Shown here: piece after piece, positions 9,945 through 18,462 of the stretch | Layout of the letters: each line of letters starts with the position of its first letter | How positions within the stretch are numbered: position 1 is the first letter of the stretch | Origin: Bradyrhizobium valentinum | GTDB taxonomy: Bacteria; Pseudomonadota; Alphaproteobacteria; Rhizobiales; Xanthobacteraceae | Direction of reading: 5' to 3' | Assembly: GCF_001440405.1 (NCBI RefSeq) | Contig: NZ_LLXX01000005.1 | Span: forward strand, 1 to 41,493 | Length of the DNA stretch: 41,493 nucleotides | Made by a program: the position numbers and the translations under genes | Notes under the pieces: model-generated | What the model was told of the DNA's origin: nothing | Seen by the model: the letters and a program-made list of their open reading frames with translations, nothing else | Database searches by the model: none

Positions 9945-10658
9945 CTATTGACCCATCAGCACGTCGCGCTGGGCAATGAGGTTCGCGCGGGCGGCGCTGT
10001 TGTCCCGGATGTCGCTCGAGATGAAATCCATCATGCTACGTGTAGACGCCAAAGACTTCTGCTGATCCTCGACTGATGTTGCGATACCTTCTTTCCGGGT
10101 CGTCACGGTGCCGTCGCCCCGGAAATTGTACTGGATACCGTCTTTCACGAAGCCATAGGTAACGTTTGGGCCTAGAGGAGGCAATGTCCGGCCGGCGTCC
10201 TTTAACATCTGCAATGCCTTGGCGGCGTCCGCAGCATTGAGCGTTACTTCGGGAGATATCGGAGAGTTCAGCATCTTGTCGTAGCCTTCTTGAAGCGCTC
10301 TGAGCCCAGCTTTGTTCGTGGCCTGCCTTGCGTCCTGCAAGTCGAGCAAAGTGAGTTGACTGTTGATTTTGGCCAATTCGCCCCGGCGATGCACGGCCTG
10401 TATGTCTGCAGCAAAACGATCCCTGCCTGCTTGCGACCAAGCATCCACGGCTTGCTGCGCGGCGTTGGGACCTTGCTTGAAGACGGCCGTCAGACGGTCC
10501 AGCGCGTCCTGCGACAACGACACCTGCGTGGCCGGGCCACGGTCGCTGTCGTTCGGCGTCGCGTTCGATGCGGGCTGTTTGGAACTGACGTCCCCGTCGA
10601 GAGCCGTATAGGCGAGGGGATTCAATGTGGCGGCTTGGCTGGAAACGGCGCTGACCAT
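9945..10658 (-). CDS. Hypothetical protein, unrecognised
   Basis: I do not recognise this 237-residue protein. It has no clear signal peptide or membrane segment. The N-terminal 50 residues are low complexity (Ala/Ser/Thr/Asn). The middle (LSQDALDRLTAVFKQG, then repeated Ala/Gln/Asp-rich stretches) is predicted by eye to be helical. Near residues 165-190 a short segment, YGFVKDGIQYNFRGDGTV, looks like a small beta-hairpin unit. The ATG is preceded on its strand by AGGATCAGGAAG, an acceptable ribosome-binding site. It is convergent with the DUF1993 gene and divergent from degP. Composition and codon use look native. Confidence 0.7.
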   Translation of the reverse strand: MVSAVSSQAATLNPLAYTALDGDVSSKQPASNATPNDSDRGPATQVSLSQDALDRLTAVFKQGPNAAQQAVDAWSQAGRDRFAADIQAVHRRGELAKINSQLTLLDLQDARQATNKAGLRALQEGYDKMLNSPISPEVTLNAADAAKALQMLKDAGRTLPPLGPNVTYGFVKDGIQYNFRGDGTVTTRKEGIATSVEDQQKSLASTRSMMDFISSDIRDNSAARANLIAQRDVLMGQ

Positions 10659-11029
10659 GGTTTTCTTCCTGATCCTTGTCGTTGACGGCGATGATGAAGT
10701 TCGCCTTCGGCGACCCGCAACCTCGCTCTATTTGTTCGTGCAGAGGTTGTGACACGGATAGGCTTAACGTAAGATTTAGGGGAGCTTCGACGGCGAGCTC
10801 CTTGTCAGGTACGGCAGCGACTCTGTGCCCTCTGAAAGCCGTCTTTCCGCCAGCGCTAAGCCATTGATTGCCTGCGTTATTCCGCCGCAGCCATAGGCCT
10901 GCGCATTACAAAACTTTAATTCCCTAGCCAGCGCACGGTAAGGCGGCATACCCCATCTTCAGGCCCTGTCAGGTGCCCAGCCCCCGCACCCCGTACCGTC
11001 GAAATTCAGGCTCTGGAGATTTTTGAAAC
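10659..11029. other. Intergenic region between divergent genes
   Basis: This 371-base spacer separates the minus-strand hypothetical gene from degP. It must carry both promoters. I see no convincing coding sequence, repeat or recognisable operator. A GGAG at about 11013 is the likely degP ribosome-binding site. Confidence 0.5.
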
Positions 11030-12625
11030 ATGACCGAACGTCCCATCGATCTTTCCTCGCTACCGACCAACGGCGCGCCGCGCCGCTCGCTGTTCTCCGC
11101 GCGCAAGTTCGCGCTGATGGCTTCCGTCGTCGCCGGCCTCGGCGCCGCGGTGTATGGCTTCTCGCCGCAGCAGGGTCCGGTTGATGTCTTCACCAGCGCG
11201 GCGCATGCGCAGGTCAACAACGAGGTCCGCAAGGTCGAGCGTCCGATCGGATTTGCCGACGTCGTCGAGCGCGTGAAGCCGTCGGTGATTTCGGTCAAGA
11301 TCAACATCGCCGACAAGAGCTCCAAGGACGACAGCGCCAACAAGGACGAGGACTCGCCGTTCCCGCCGGGCTCGCCGATGGAGCGCTTCTTCCGCCGCTT
11401 TGGCGGTCCGGATGGCTTGCCTCCGGGCCTGCGTGGCGGACCGCGTGGCGGCCGTGGCCCGGTCACGGGTCAGGGTTCCGGCTTCTTCATCTCGCCTGAC
11501 GGCTATGCCGTGACCAACAACCACGTGGTCGACGGCGCCGACAAGGTCGAGATCACGATGGACGACGGCAAGACTTACACCGCGAAGGTGATTGGCACCG
11601 ATCAGCGCACCGACCTCGCGCTGATCAAGGTCGCCGGCCGCACCGATTTCCCGTTCGCCAAGCTCTCCGATTCCAAGCCGCGGATCGGCGACTGGGTGCT
11701 GGCGGTCGGTAACCCGTTCGGCCTCGGCGGCACCGTGACTGCCGGCATCGTCTCGGCCTCCGGCCGCGACATCGGCAACGGCCCGTATGACGATTTCATC
11801 CAGATCGATGCGCCTGTGAACAAGGGCAACTCCGGCGGTCCGGCGTTCGACACCAATGGCGAAGTGATGGGCGTCAACACCGCGATCTATTCGCCGTCCG
11901 GCGGCAGCGTCGGCATTGCGTTCTCGATCCCGGCTTCGACGGTCAAGAACGTGATCGATCAGCTCAAGGACAAGGGCTCCGTCAGCCGCGGGTGGATCGG
12001 CGTCCAGATCCAGCCGGTGACATCAGACATTGCCGACAGCCTCGGCATGAAGAAGGCGGAAGGCGCGCTGGTGGCGGAACCGCAGCCGAATGGTCCGGCC
12101 TCCAAGGCCGGCATCCAGTCCGGTGACGTCATCACCGCCGTCAATGGTGAGCCGGTCAAGGATGCCAAGGAACTCGCCCGCACCATCGGTGGCCTCGCGC
12201 CGGGCGCCGCGGTGAAGCTCACAGTGCTGCAGAAGGGCCAGGAAAAGGTCATCAACCTCACGCTCGGCCAGTTGCCGAACACGATCGAGAGCAAGGCCGA
12301 CACTGACAAGGAAGACAAGGGCGGCCCCACCAAGGGAACCGGCGTGCCGAAGCTCGGCCTGACGGTTGCCCCCGCCAACAGCGTGGCTGGCGCCGGCAGG
12401 GAAGGCGTCGTGGTCACCGAGGTCGACCCGAAGAGCGCGGCAGCCGAGCGCGGCTTCAAGGAAGGCGACGTCATTCTTGAGGTTGCCGGAAAGAGCGTGG
12501 CCAGCGCCGGCGAGGTTCGCGATGCGATCGACGCGGCGCGCACCGAGAACAAGAACAGCGTTCTCATGCGCGTGAAGAGCGGCGGTTCGTCGCGCTTCGT
12601 CGCAGTGCCGCTGGCGAAGGGCTAA
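11030..12625 (+). CDS. degP: DegP/HtrA-type periplasmic serine protease (Do family)
   Basis: This protease and chaperone degrades or refolds damaged envelope proteins. The 531-residue protein starts with a long positively charged N-region and a hydrophobic helix at about residues 27-44, with a likely cleavage near AHAQ (58-61). A Gly/Pro-rich loop at about 110-148 precedes the trypsin-like domain. The catalytic triad is His165 (TNNHVVDG), Asp195 (RTDLALIK) and Ser268 (GNSGGPAF). Two PDZ domains follow at about 315-410 and 435-525. It is followed by a strong terminator, and then by a response regulator on the same strand. A protease next to a two-component system is a common arrangement in this group. 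Confidence 0.95.
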   Translation: MTERPIDLSSLPTNGAPRRSLFSARKFALMASVVAGLGAAVYGFSPQQGPVDVFTSAAHAQVNNEVRKVERPIGFADVVERVKPSVISVKINIADKSSKDDSANKDEDSPFPPGSPMERFFRRFGGPDGLPPGLRGGPRGGRGPVTGQGSGFFISPDGYAVTNNHVVDGADKVEITMDDGKTYTAKVIGTDQRTDLALIKVAGRTDFPFAKLSDSKPRIGDWVLAVGNPFGLGGTVTAGIVSASGRDIGNGPYDDFIQIDAPVNKGNSGGPAFDTNGEVMGVNTAIYSPSGGSVGIAFSIPASTVKNVIDQLKDKGSVSRGWIGVQIQPVTSDIADSLGMKKAEGALVAEPQPNGPASKAGIQSGDVITAVNGEPVKDAKELARTIGGLAPGAAVKLTVLQKGQEKVINLTLGQLPNTIESKADTDKEDKGGPTKGTGVPKLGLTVAPANSVAGAGREGVVVTEVDPKSAAAERGFKEGDVILEVAGKSVASAGEVRDAIDAARTENKNSVLMRVKSGGSSRFVAVPLAKG

Positions 12626-12765
12626 ACGAGGACTAGATATCAGATGGAGGGTTTCGCCGGCATTCGTCGCCCCCGCCGACGTCTCCTTCCGGGGAGCGGG
12701 TGCAAAACTCGCTCCCTCAGGCAACCTTCCTTCGGAACACGCCCCCCTCCGTCGGAAGGGCCTAA

Positions 12766-12803
12766 GGGCGGTGAGGTCCCCCAGCTTCACCGCCCGCTTT
12801 TTT
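12766..12803 (+). terminator. Rho-independent terminator after degP
   Basis: A perfect 9-bp stem, GGGCGGTGA at 12766-12774 with TCACCGCCC at 12787-12795, is followed by GCTTTTTT. This is a textbook intrinsic terminator on the plus strand. It separates degP from the response regulator, whose start lies about 100 bases further on. Confidence 0.9.
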
Positions 12804-12899
12804 CACTTGATCGAGAGAACGGCCGGCCGCCTTGCATGTGCAGGGCGGCCGCGCCATGGTGAGAGAAAGCCTGTTCCCGTGACCGCAACTGCCCCCCAA

Positions 12900-13580
12900 A
12901 TGCGCCTGCTGATCATCGAAGACGATCGCGAGTCCGCCGACTATCTGGTCAAGGCGTTCCGCGAAGTCGGCCATGTCGCCGATCTCGCCAGCGATGGCGA
13001 GGAGGGCCTGTCGATGGCCGATGGCGGCGATTACGACGTGCTCGTGGTAGATCGCATGCTGCCCAAGCGCGACGGCCTGTCCGTGATCGGCGCGCTGCGC
13101 GAGAAGGGCAACCGCACGCCGGTGCTGATCCTCTCCGCGCTCGGCCAGGTCGACGATCGCATCAAGGGCCTGCGCGCCGGCGGCGACGATTATCTGCCAA
13201 AGCCCTATTCGTTCGCCGAACTGCAGGCGCGCGTCGAAGTGCTGTCGCGCCGCAATGTGGGCCCCGCCGAAGAGACCACCTACCGCGTCGGCGATCTCGA
13301 GCTCGACCGTCTTTCTCACCGTGTCGCCCGCGGCAAGGACGAGTTGACGCTGCAGCCGCGCGAGTTTCGCCTGCTCGAATATCTGATGAAGCATGCGGGA
13401 CAGGTCGTGACCCGCACCATGCTTTTGGAAAACGTCTGGGATTATCATTTCGATCCGCAGACCAACGTTATCGACGTGCATATTTCGCGGCTGCGCTCCA
13501 AGATCGACAAGGGTTTCGAGCGGCCCTTGCTGCACACGATCCGCGGCGCCGGGTACATGATCCGTGACGGCCTGCGATAA
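12900..13580 (+). CDS. OmpR-family response regulator
   Basis: This is a two-component transcription factor. The receiver begins directly at the ATG (MRLLIIEDDRESADYL), with acidic residues 7-9, phosphoacceptor Asp51 (VVDRMLP) and Lys101 (LPKPYSF). The winged-helix DNA-binding domain follows from about residue 130 (LTLQPREFRLLEYL) to TIRGAGYMIRDGLR. An in-frame GTG at 12879 could add seven residues, and longer upstream extensions run into the terminator region. In related genomes a histidine kinase normally follows. Here the next sequence is an unrelated minus-strand accessory operon, so the regulator is an orphan at this locus. The input signal cannot be inferred; envelope stress is a guess from the degP neighbour. 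Confidence 0.93.
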   Translation: MRLLIIEDDRESADYLVKAFREVGHVADLASDGEEGLSMADGGDYDVLVVDRMLPKRDGLSVIGALREKGNRTPVLILSALGQVDDRIKGLRAGGDDYLPKPYSFAELQARVEVLSRRNVGPAEETTYRVGDLELDRLSHRVARGKDELTLQPREFRLLEYLMKHAGQVVTRTMLLENVWDYHFDPQTNVIDVHISRLRSKIDKGFERPLLHTIRGAGYMIRDGLR

Positions 13581-13607
13581 GACACTTTAGAAGTAGGGCG
13601 TTTCTGT

Positions 13608-13901
13608 TCACACGTGCTCTGCCATTACCGTTTTCTTACCGGTCAACGGCAACGTCTTCAACCAAGCGTAAAGGTCCTCCCGCAAGATGATGGTCCTGGT
13701 CCCGAGCTTGCGCGCTGTCAGCGCGCCGCTCGCCACGGCTGCGCGGATAGAGGTCTGTCCGATGCCGGTGAGGGCGCTGGCCTCCTCTGGTGACAACGAG
13801 AGCCGGTCGGCGAGGGGGACGGTCACCGTCGCCGATCTCCGTGTTGATCCTGCGGTCGATCCGCTGTCCGGGGCCACGCTCTTCTGACCGAACTTGTGCA
13901 T
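13608..13901 (-). CDS. Small helix-turn-helix (excisionase/MerR-like) protein
   Basis: This 97-residue protein has a C-terminal helix-turn-helix of the excisionase type: LSPEEASALTGIGQTSIR, then GALTARKLGTRTIILREDLYAWLKTLP. Such proteins bind DNA in integrating elements, either directing excision or regulating the element. The ATG at 13901 overlaps the stop of the preceding gene (TGATG), which selects this start over the longer frame to 13982. It is last in a three-gene coupled operon and ends 28 bases from the response-regulator stop, at the apparent left edge of the accessory region. Confidence 0.75.
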   Translation of the reverse strand: MHKFGQKSVAPDSGSTAGSTRRSATVTVPLADRLSLSPEEASALTGIGQTSIRAAVASGALTARKLGTRTIILREDLYAWLKTLPLTGKKTVMAEHV

Positions 13902-14125
13902 CAGCCAGCCGCGCTCGACATATGACGCCGACCAATCAATTCCAGAGCCTCCGCGATCTCCGCTACCTCTGCACCAGTGCAATCCCGCAACTTCTTACCG
14001 TTCGGCAGGACAATATCGAGAAGCCGCGACTTCTTGCCTTTCGCAGCCTCGGCGTTCATTCGTGCCGTTAATAGGATTGCATCAAATTCAGTGATCCTCA
14101 GTTTTCCTGTCTTAGGTCGCTTCAT
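13901..14125 (-). CDS. Small conserved-type hypothetical protein
   Basis: The 74-residue product (MKRPKTGKLRITEFDAILL start) is basic at the N-terminus and helical by eye, with KKSRLLDIVLPNGKKLRDC and AEVAEIAEALELIGRR segments. I do not recognise a named family; proteins like it occur beside small DNA-binding genes on rhizobial islands. Its ATG overlaps the stop of the upstream ribbon-helix-helix gene (ATGA), and its stop overlaps the start of the downstream helix-turn-helix gene. The three are therefore almost certainly co-translated. Confidence 0.65.
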   Translation of the reverse strand: MKRPKTGKLRITEFDAILLTARMNAEAAKGKKSRLLDIVLPNGKKLRDCTGAEVAEIAEALELIGRRHMSSAAG

Positions 14126-14283
14126 TGCCGCGCGTCCTGCCCGCGCTCCGCGCGCTCGCGAGCGGAGCGGATCAACTCAGCATTCAACGAAGTGATGTTG
14201 CGCTGTGCCCATTCTCCAAGCTTCTGATGCACGTCGGCCGGCACCTTCGCGGTCAGTATCTTCACGTCCCGAGCTTTGTTCAC
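14122..14283 (-). CDS. Ribbon-helix-helix (Arc-like) small protein
   Basis: A 53-residue reading frame starts with GTG, seven bases after a clean AGGAG. It reads VNKARDVKILTAKVPADVHQ in its first half, then KLGEWAQRNITSLNAELIRS and ends ARQ. This matches the Arc/MetJ ribbon-helix-helix pattern: a short beta-strand followed by two helices, with the typical NAELIRSARERAE second helix. Such proteins are operator-binding repressors or plasmid/phage regulators. It is first in the coupled three-gene operon and probably represses it. No toxin-like partner is evident. Confidence 0.7.
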   Translation of the reverse strand: MNKARDVKILTAKVPADVHQKLGEWAQRNITSLNAELIRSARERAERGQDARQ

Positions 14284-14503
14284 ATCGAGTCTCCTAAAGA
14301 AATGTTTTCATCGATATGCGGAAAATGATTGATGACTTAAGGCGACACAAGGGCAACAGAGTTCGAAAGTCATGACTAATTCGATTTAATTGAAGCGCTT
14401 CCTAAGTGCGAGCGCACCCATCACCGATGAGTTGAAGTCGTGCTTTCCCCGTTGGGGACGGGTTGATCCCGTCGGGGATGGGTGGCGAACATATCGAACA
14501 ACC

Positions 14504-14530
14504 AAAAGGGCCCGTCAGTGATGGGCCCGT
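14504..14530 (-). terminator. Rho-independent terminator, minus strand
   Basis: Two GGGCCC arms at 14508-14513 and 14523-14528 enclose a 9-base loop. On the minus strand they are followed by TTTT. It lies 24 bases after the stop of the small frame at 14554-14670 and would end a transcript coming from the resolvase side. Confidence 0.6.
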
Positions 14531-14553
14531 GCAAGTCACTTCGAGGTGTTAGA

Positions 14554-14670
14554 TCAGCTCGCGGCAGCGATACGCTGAGCGTCGATGGAAGGGATGGCCT
14601 GCACCAGATCGCCGACCTGGCCGGTCGCGAGCTCCTTCCTTCCGTTCCACTCGACGTACGCTGATCTCAT
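14554..14670 (-). CDS. Small open frame, 38 residues, unrecognised
   Basis: This 38-residue frame (MRSAYVEWNGRKELATGQVG start, ending RIAAAS) begins where the resolvase remnant stops. Its ATG overlaps the remnant's TGA, and a terminator follows it. No good ribosome-binding site precedes it, so it may instead be the tail of a larger gene that lost its front. I cannot assign a family. Confidence 0.35.
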   Translation of the reverse strand: MRSAYVEWNGRKELATGQVGDLVQAIPSIDAQRIAAAS

Positions 14671-14909
14671 GGAGGGCGAACAAGTATTCTGAACGGACCA
14701 ACTCGGGTAAGCCGGTCAAGCGCCGCAACGACTACAACATCGCCAGGGGCTAATGACTTTAGCATTTTGTCAAAGACCGCGCAGCTTTCCTTCATGCCGC
14801 TTACCTTTTCGAAAAACAGCCGTTCGCATCCGGCGGCCTTGAGCTGACCGAGCTGAATCTCCAGGTCCTGGCCGGCCGAACTTACGCGCGCGTACAGAAC
14901 GTGGGTGGC
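14667..14909 (-). pseudogene. Serine resolvase/invertase, N-terminal remnant
   Basis: The frame reads VLYARVSSAGQDLEIQLGQL, then KAAGCERLFFEKVSG and LAPGDVVVVAALDRLTRVG. This is the N-terminal catalytic domain of a small serine recombinase, including the ARVS active-site segment and the LDRLTR segment. There is no start codon, because a stop lies directly upstream in frame. The protein breaks off after about 80 residues, before the DNA-binding tail. It marks a decayed mobile element. Confidence 0.8.
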
Positions 14910-15171
14910 TCAGGCAGGGGTGCCGCTTCCGAGGGGATCACCCGACCTGCACAAGCGCAGCGCGGAGGGCTGGGGAGACGGCAGCGGCGAGAACTTGCGT
15001 CCCTTGCCTGCGCCGGGGGCAAAGCCCCGCGCGGGATCGTTACCGGAGGCCGGCACGTGGGCCGGCGCGCTTGCGCGTAGAGTCCGGTCGACATGCAGAC
15101 GCGCTGGCGGGATTCAAAAGGCTTGAGTGTCAGCCGGTGGATGTGCAGAATCTTGAACCGGAGGACAGTTC

Positions 15172-15270
15172 ATGCCGAGTTTCTTACGCTGGTTCGTATT
15201 CACGCTTTTGCTGGTTCAGCTCTCATTACCAGCTCATGCTCAGGCAATCGCTTCGCCGGACCATCCTTGA
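15172..15270 (+). pseudogene. Truncated secreted protein, signal peptide only
   Basis: A good ribosome-binding site (GGAGGA, seven bases before the ATG) precedes 32 codons. They read as a complete signal peptide (MPSFLRWFVFTLLLVQLSLP, then AHAQ) and six further residues before a stop. The mature part of the protein is missing. The downstream sequence is antisense to an integrase fragment, so a rearrangement near 15265-15285 probably removed it. It could still be expressed as a short exported peptide. Confidence 0.5.
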
Positions 15271-15555
15271 AGGCGCTGGATTGGTAAACGAGACAAGAGC
15301 AGCGTTGACGGTCCCGGCCTTCGTTCGGCTGACGCCCAGTTCAGGTGCCTTCCAATCGCCGTCTAGCGCCTTCTGGCGGGCTTCCATGAATTCTGGGGAC
15401 CAAGGCAGGCCAGTAAGCGGGACCCGCGTACGGCCCGGCGCTCGCAAGTAGAAACGGGGCTTACCGAAACGCCTTACAGCCAAGCCGGCATTCACCGCGC
15501 CCTTGAGAGCCTTAGTGACATCGCCTTGCTTGAAATTGTGGGCGCCTCGAGACAT
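15226..15555 (-). pseudogene. Integrase-associated protein fused to integrase N-terminus, remnant
   Basis: From the ATG at 15555 the frame reads MSRGAHNFKQGDVTKALKGA, a small protein often found just upstream of rhizobial tyrosine recombinases. It then runs directly into KPRFYLRAPG, LPWSPEFMEARQKAL and SRTKAGTVNAALVSF. Those segments match the arm-binding N-terminal part of such recombinases. The two should be separate genes, so an internal deletion joined them. The match ends near 15285, and the last 20 residues are antisense to the truncated signal-peptide gene. The catalytic domain is absent. Confidence 0.65.
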
Positions 15556-15710
15556 CAGTCGTCCAGTCTCCATTGGGCGCTCGGCCTGCCAAGCCATCAA
15601 GCGCACGTGGCTCGGAAAATTCGCGAAACCCAGGCCCAACGAAAGGGAATGGATTTCGCGCATGTCCCGTTGACAACCGGGAATTCACATCGGTCTCAGA
15701 GTCGGAGAGT

Positions 15711-15962
15711 TCACAGCGAATGCGCCGAGCGATCCTCGAACGATTCCGGGAGGCTCACGGCGCGCAGATGGGCCTGCAGCCGGACGTGCGTGCCCTCTTC
15801 GTCCACACCGGTCAGCCGGCTGTAGCCGGCCACGTCGGCAGCCAGTATGGCAGCAAGCCGGCGTTCGATGCGGTCCTGCCCCGACGAAGACGGAGTTATG
15901 GGATCGCTGGAAGCGTGGGGAGTCGCTGAAGGCGATTGGACGAGCTTTTGGTAAGCAGTCAT
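15711..15962 (-). pseudogene. Class III adenylate/guanylate cyclase, N-terminal remnant
   Basis: The sequence IERRLAAILAADVAGYSRLT, then GVDEEGTHVRLQAHLRAV, is the characteristic opening of the many rhizobial class III cyclases. It includes the first metal-binding aspartate in the AADVAGYS motif. After about 60 residues of homology the frame ends (PESFEDRSAHSL), and the rest of the cyclase and its TPR region are absent. It is not functional as a cyclase. An IS30 fragment lies just upstream. Confidence 0.8.
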
Positions 15963-15984
15963 CGTCGATCTATTTTCTGGTGGC

Positions 15985-16320
15985 TCCGCATGGTGGGATT
16001 CGTCCTGCGGAGCGGCGCCGCTCCCGGTTGGCATTGACGCTTGCGGAACGCGAGGTGATTTCCAGAGGTGTTACGGCACATCGATCGGCCCGGTCGATCG
16101 CCAAACTGCTAGGCCGCTCACCCTCGACGGTGAGCCGGGAAATGAGTCGCAATGGCGGCTATGATCGCTACCGAGCGACACTTGCGGACGACAATGCCTG
16201 GGCGCGATCTCGTCGTCCAAAATGTTGTAAGTTAGCGACCAATCCGCGGCTTTGGCAGGCGGTGGCAGGGAAGCTCAGATTGGATTGGTCACCCGAGCAG
16301 ATAGCCGGTTGTCGACATGC
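15985..16320 (+). mobile_element. IS30-family transposase fragment
   Basis: The frame contains RLALTLAEREVISRGV, SARSIAKLLGRSPSTVSREM and LATNPRLWQAVAGKLRLDWS, then PEQIAGC. This is the N-terminal helix-turn-helix region and the start of the core of IS30 transposases. Homology stops near 16315, before the DDE catalytic residues. No inverted repeats were recognised. The fragment is inactive and helps mark the region as a graveyard of mobile elements. Confidence 0.8.
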
Positions 16321-16466
16321 TCACGATTCTGAGCCAGATCGGCGTGAAAGTGCGGATGCAGCCCTGCGGCATAGGCTTGAGATGACATCAGGCCCCGCAA
16401 CCGGTGGGCTCAACGTGGGTTCTGGTCAGTGCTCTTTTTTGAATCGTCGATGATGGAGCGGGGGGA

Positions 16467-16960
16467 TCATTGTTTCCACCAGAGCTCTGCTTGAAACAGT
16501 CGATCGGATCTACCAGGCGGGCTGCGATCCTGCGTGCTGGCCGGAGGTGGTCGCGCGCTGCCAGAGCCTGTTTCCAGGGACGGCGTTCAGTCTGTTCATC
16601 AGTCTGGACGGCGTCGGGCATGATCCGCTGTCAACCACAGCGGGCTGGGACCCCGAGTGGATCAGGCAATACTTCGCTCATTTTATAAGCTGAATCCGTT
16701 TCCTGACTTGCTACGGTGCAGCGCGCCGGGACAGGTCGTGCGGGAATCTCACCTGTTCAGTCGAGAATGGCTTGAGCGGCAGCCGATTTACCAGGAATGG
16801 TTGAAGCCAGCTGGCAATTATACGGATGGCGAGTCAGGCGGCTTTCGCACGCGCAGATCGATGGTCTGGAGTCATCTCTGGACGCTAGGTCCCTCCATGT
16901 CTTGCGAGCCATTCTGCTCCCGACGACGCGATGCCAGCGTGTTCCAGGCAGCGCTTAAGG
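16467..16960 (+). pseudogene. LuxR-type regulator, N-terminal half, frameshifted
   Basis: One frame reads STRALLETVDRIYQAGCDPA, PEVVARCQSLFPGTAFSLF and WDPEWIRQYFAHF. After one missing base near 16684 the homology continues in the next frame as KLNPFPDLLRCSAPGQVV, then LERQPIYQEWLKPAGNYT. This matches the N-terminal part of LuxR-family regulators found in Bradyrhizobium. The later part degenerates, and no C-terminal helix-turn-helix is present. No start codon is obvious. It ends against the converging ctpA gene. Confidence 0.65.
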
Positions 16961-16961
16961 C

Positions 16962-18293
16962 TCAGTTCGCAACTGCCGTCTTCGGAGACGGCACCTCCGC
17001 ATTGACGGTGACGCCGCGCAGAAGGTTATACGCCGCGCCAAGCGCCTTATCGTCCTTCTCGTTCGGCGGAACGTAGGATTGCGAGCCCGTCTGTTCCGCG
17101 CCCTCGGCTGAAAGATGGCCACGGATGGATGCCTCGCCCTTGATTTCAGAGCGGGCCTTCAATTCATCAGGCACATCCTGGAGCATCGGGATGTCGGGCG
17201 TAATGCCCATGGCCTGGATCGATCGGCCGGACGGCGTAAAATAGCGTGCCGTAGTAAGCGCCAATGCGCCTTTGCCCGCGCCGAGCGGGATAATGGTCTG
17301 CACGGAGCCCTTGCCGAACGAGCGGGTTCCGATCAAGGTCGCGCGCTTGTGATCGTGCAACGCACCGGCCACGATCTCCGAAGCGGATGCCGATCCGCCA
17401 TTGATCAAGACGACGAGCGGCTTGCCCTTGGTCAGGTCGCCGGTCCGCGCCGTGAAACGCTGGGTCTCTTCGGGGGTACGGCCCCGTGTCGAGACGACCT
17501 CGCCGCGCGCCATGAACGCAGCCGATACCGAGACGGCCTGATCGAGCAATCCGCCCGGGTTGTTGCGGATGTCGACGACGTAGCCGGCCAGTTTCTCCGG
17601 CGGGATCTGCTTCGATATATCGGTTATCGCCTTTCTCAAGCCTTCGGTCGTCTGTTCGTTGAAATCGGTGATCCGGATATAGCCGATATCGCCGCCATCG
17701 GTGTGGTAGCGGACCGGTCGCACCTGAATGATTTCGCGCGTGATCGACAAATCGATTGGCTGCTCAGTGCCGTTGCGGAAAATTTTCAACCGGGTCGTGG
17801 TATTGACCGGTCCCTTCATCTTGTTCACGGCCTGCTCCAGGGTAAGCCCCTGGACCGCTTCGTCATTGATATGCGTAATCAGGTCGCCCGACATGATTCC
17901 GGCCTTTGCCGCGGGCGTGTCGGCCATCGGCGCCACGACCTCCATCACGCCATCCTCCATCGTAACCTCGATACCGAGCCCGCCGAACTCGCCATGGGTC
18001 GTCTCCTGCATCTCACGCCAGGCTTTGTCATTCATGTACCGCGAATGGGGATCGAGGGAGGTGACCATGCCGCTGATCGCTGCCTCGACCAGCTTGGAGT
18101 CGTCCGGCTTTTCAACGTAATCGGTCCGTATACGCTCGAACACGTCGCCTAATAGATTGAGCTGCGAATAGGTGTCGGCGCTGGCGGCCGCTTTGGCTGC
18201 CGCGATCAATAGCCCGCCGTGGGGCTCGTTGACGAGAAGCGTTAGACACGTGCCTGCCACTGCACCTAGGAAAAAGACGGAGGTCTTACGCAT
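16962..18293 (-). CDS. ctpA: C-terminal processing protease, S41 family
   Basis: CtpA-type proteases cleave envelope proteins near their C-termini, using a Ser-Lys dyad. The 443-residue protein has a signal/anchor at about residues 5-22, then a PDZ domain (about 100-185) with GEFGGLGIEV and AGIMSGDLI. The protease core holds VVDIRNNPGGLLDQAV. The nucleophile lies within SASASE (301-306), and the general base is Lys328 in GTRSFGKGSVQ. All parts are intact, and the length matches alphaproteobacterial CtpA. It stands alone among broken genes. Core copies of ctpA usually sit in a different neighbourhood, so this may be a second, accessory paralogue; that is an inference. Confidence 0.93.
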   Translation of the reverse strand: MRKTSVFFLGAVAGTCLTLLVNEPHGGLLIAAAKAAASADTYSQLNLLGDVFERIRTDYVEKPDDSKLVEAAISGMVTSLDPHSRYMNDKAWREMQETTHGEFGGLGIEVTMEDGVMEVVAPMADTPAAKAGIMSGDLITHINDEAVQGLTLEQAVNKMKGPVNTTTRLKIFRNGTEQPIDLSITREIIQVRPVRYHTDGGDIGYIRITDFNEQTTEGLRKAITDISKQIPPEKLAGYVVDIRNNPGGLLDQAVSVSAAFMARGEVVSTRGRTPEETQRFTARTGDLTKGKPLVVLINGGSASASEIVAGALHDHKRATLIGTRSFGKGSVQTIIPLGAGKGALALTTARYFTPSGRSIQAMGITPDIPMLQDVPDELKARSEIKGEASIRGHLSAEGAEQTGSQSYVPPNEKDDKALGAAYNLLRGVTVNAEVPSPKTAVAN

Positions 18294-18462
18294 TGTTCGC
18301 GAACCTTCTCGCTGCCGTTAACGCCTACCCCTACGTGCCGAACTCGCGCGATAAACTCAAAGCACTTTTCTGCTATCGTCGAGTGCCAGGTCGAGGGCTG
18401 GGTGCCGAGTTCGCGCTTGGCCCTGGTTCCGAGCCAATAGCCGATTGCGGCGGAACGTTGCG

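Noticed and set aside
12023..12790. Minus-strand frame of 255 residues across the degP 3' end
   Set aside because: It runs through the terminator hairpin and is antisense to conserved PDZ coding sequence.
12771..12899. Longer N-terminus for the OmpR-type regulator
   Set aside because: The extension begins inside the degP terminator region. The receiver starts exactly at the ATG at 12900.
14882..15126. Short Arg/Pro-rich frames on both strands
   Set aside because: They have no ribosome-binding site or homology pattern. The region is a junction between remnants.
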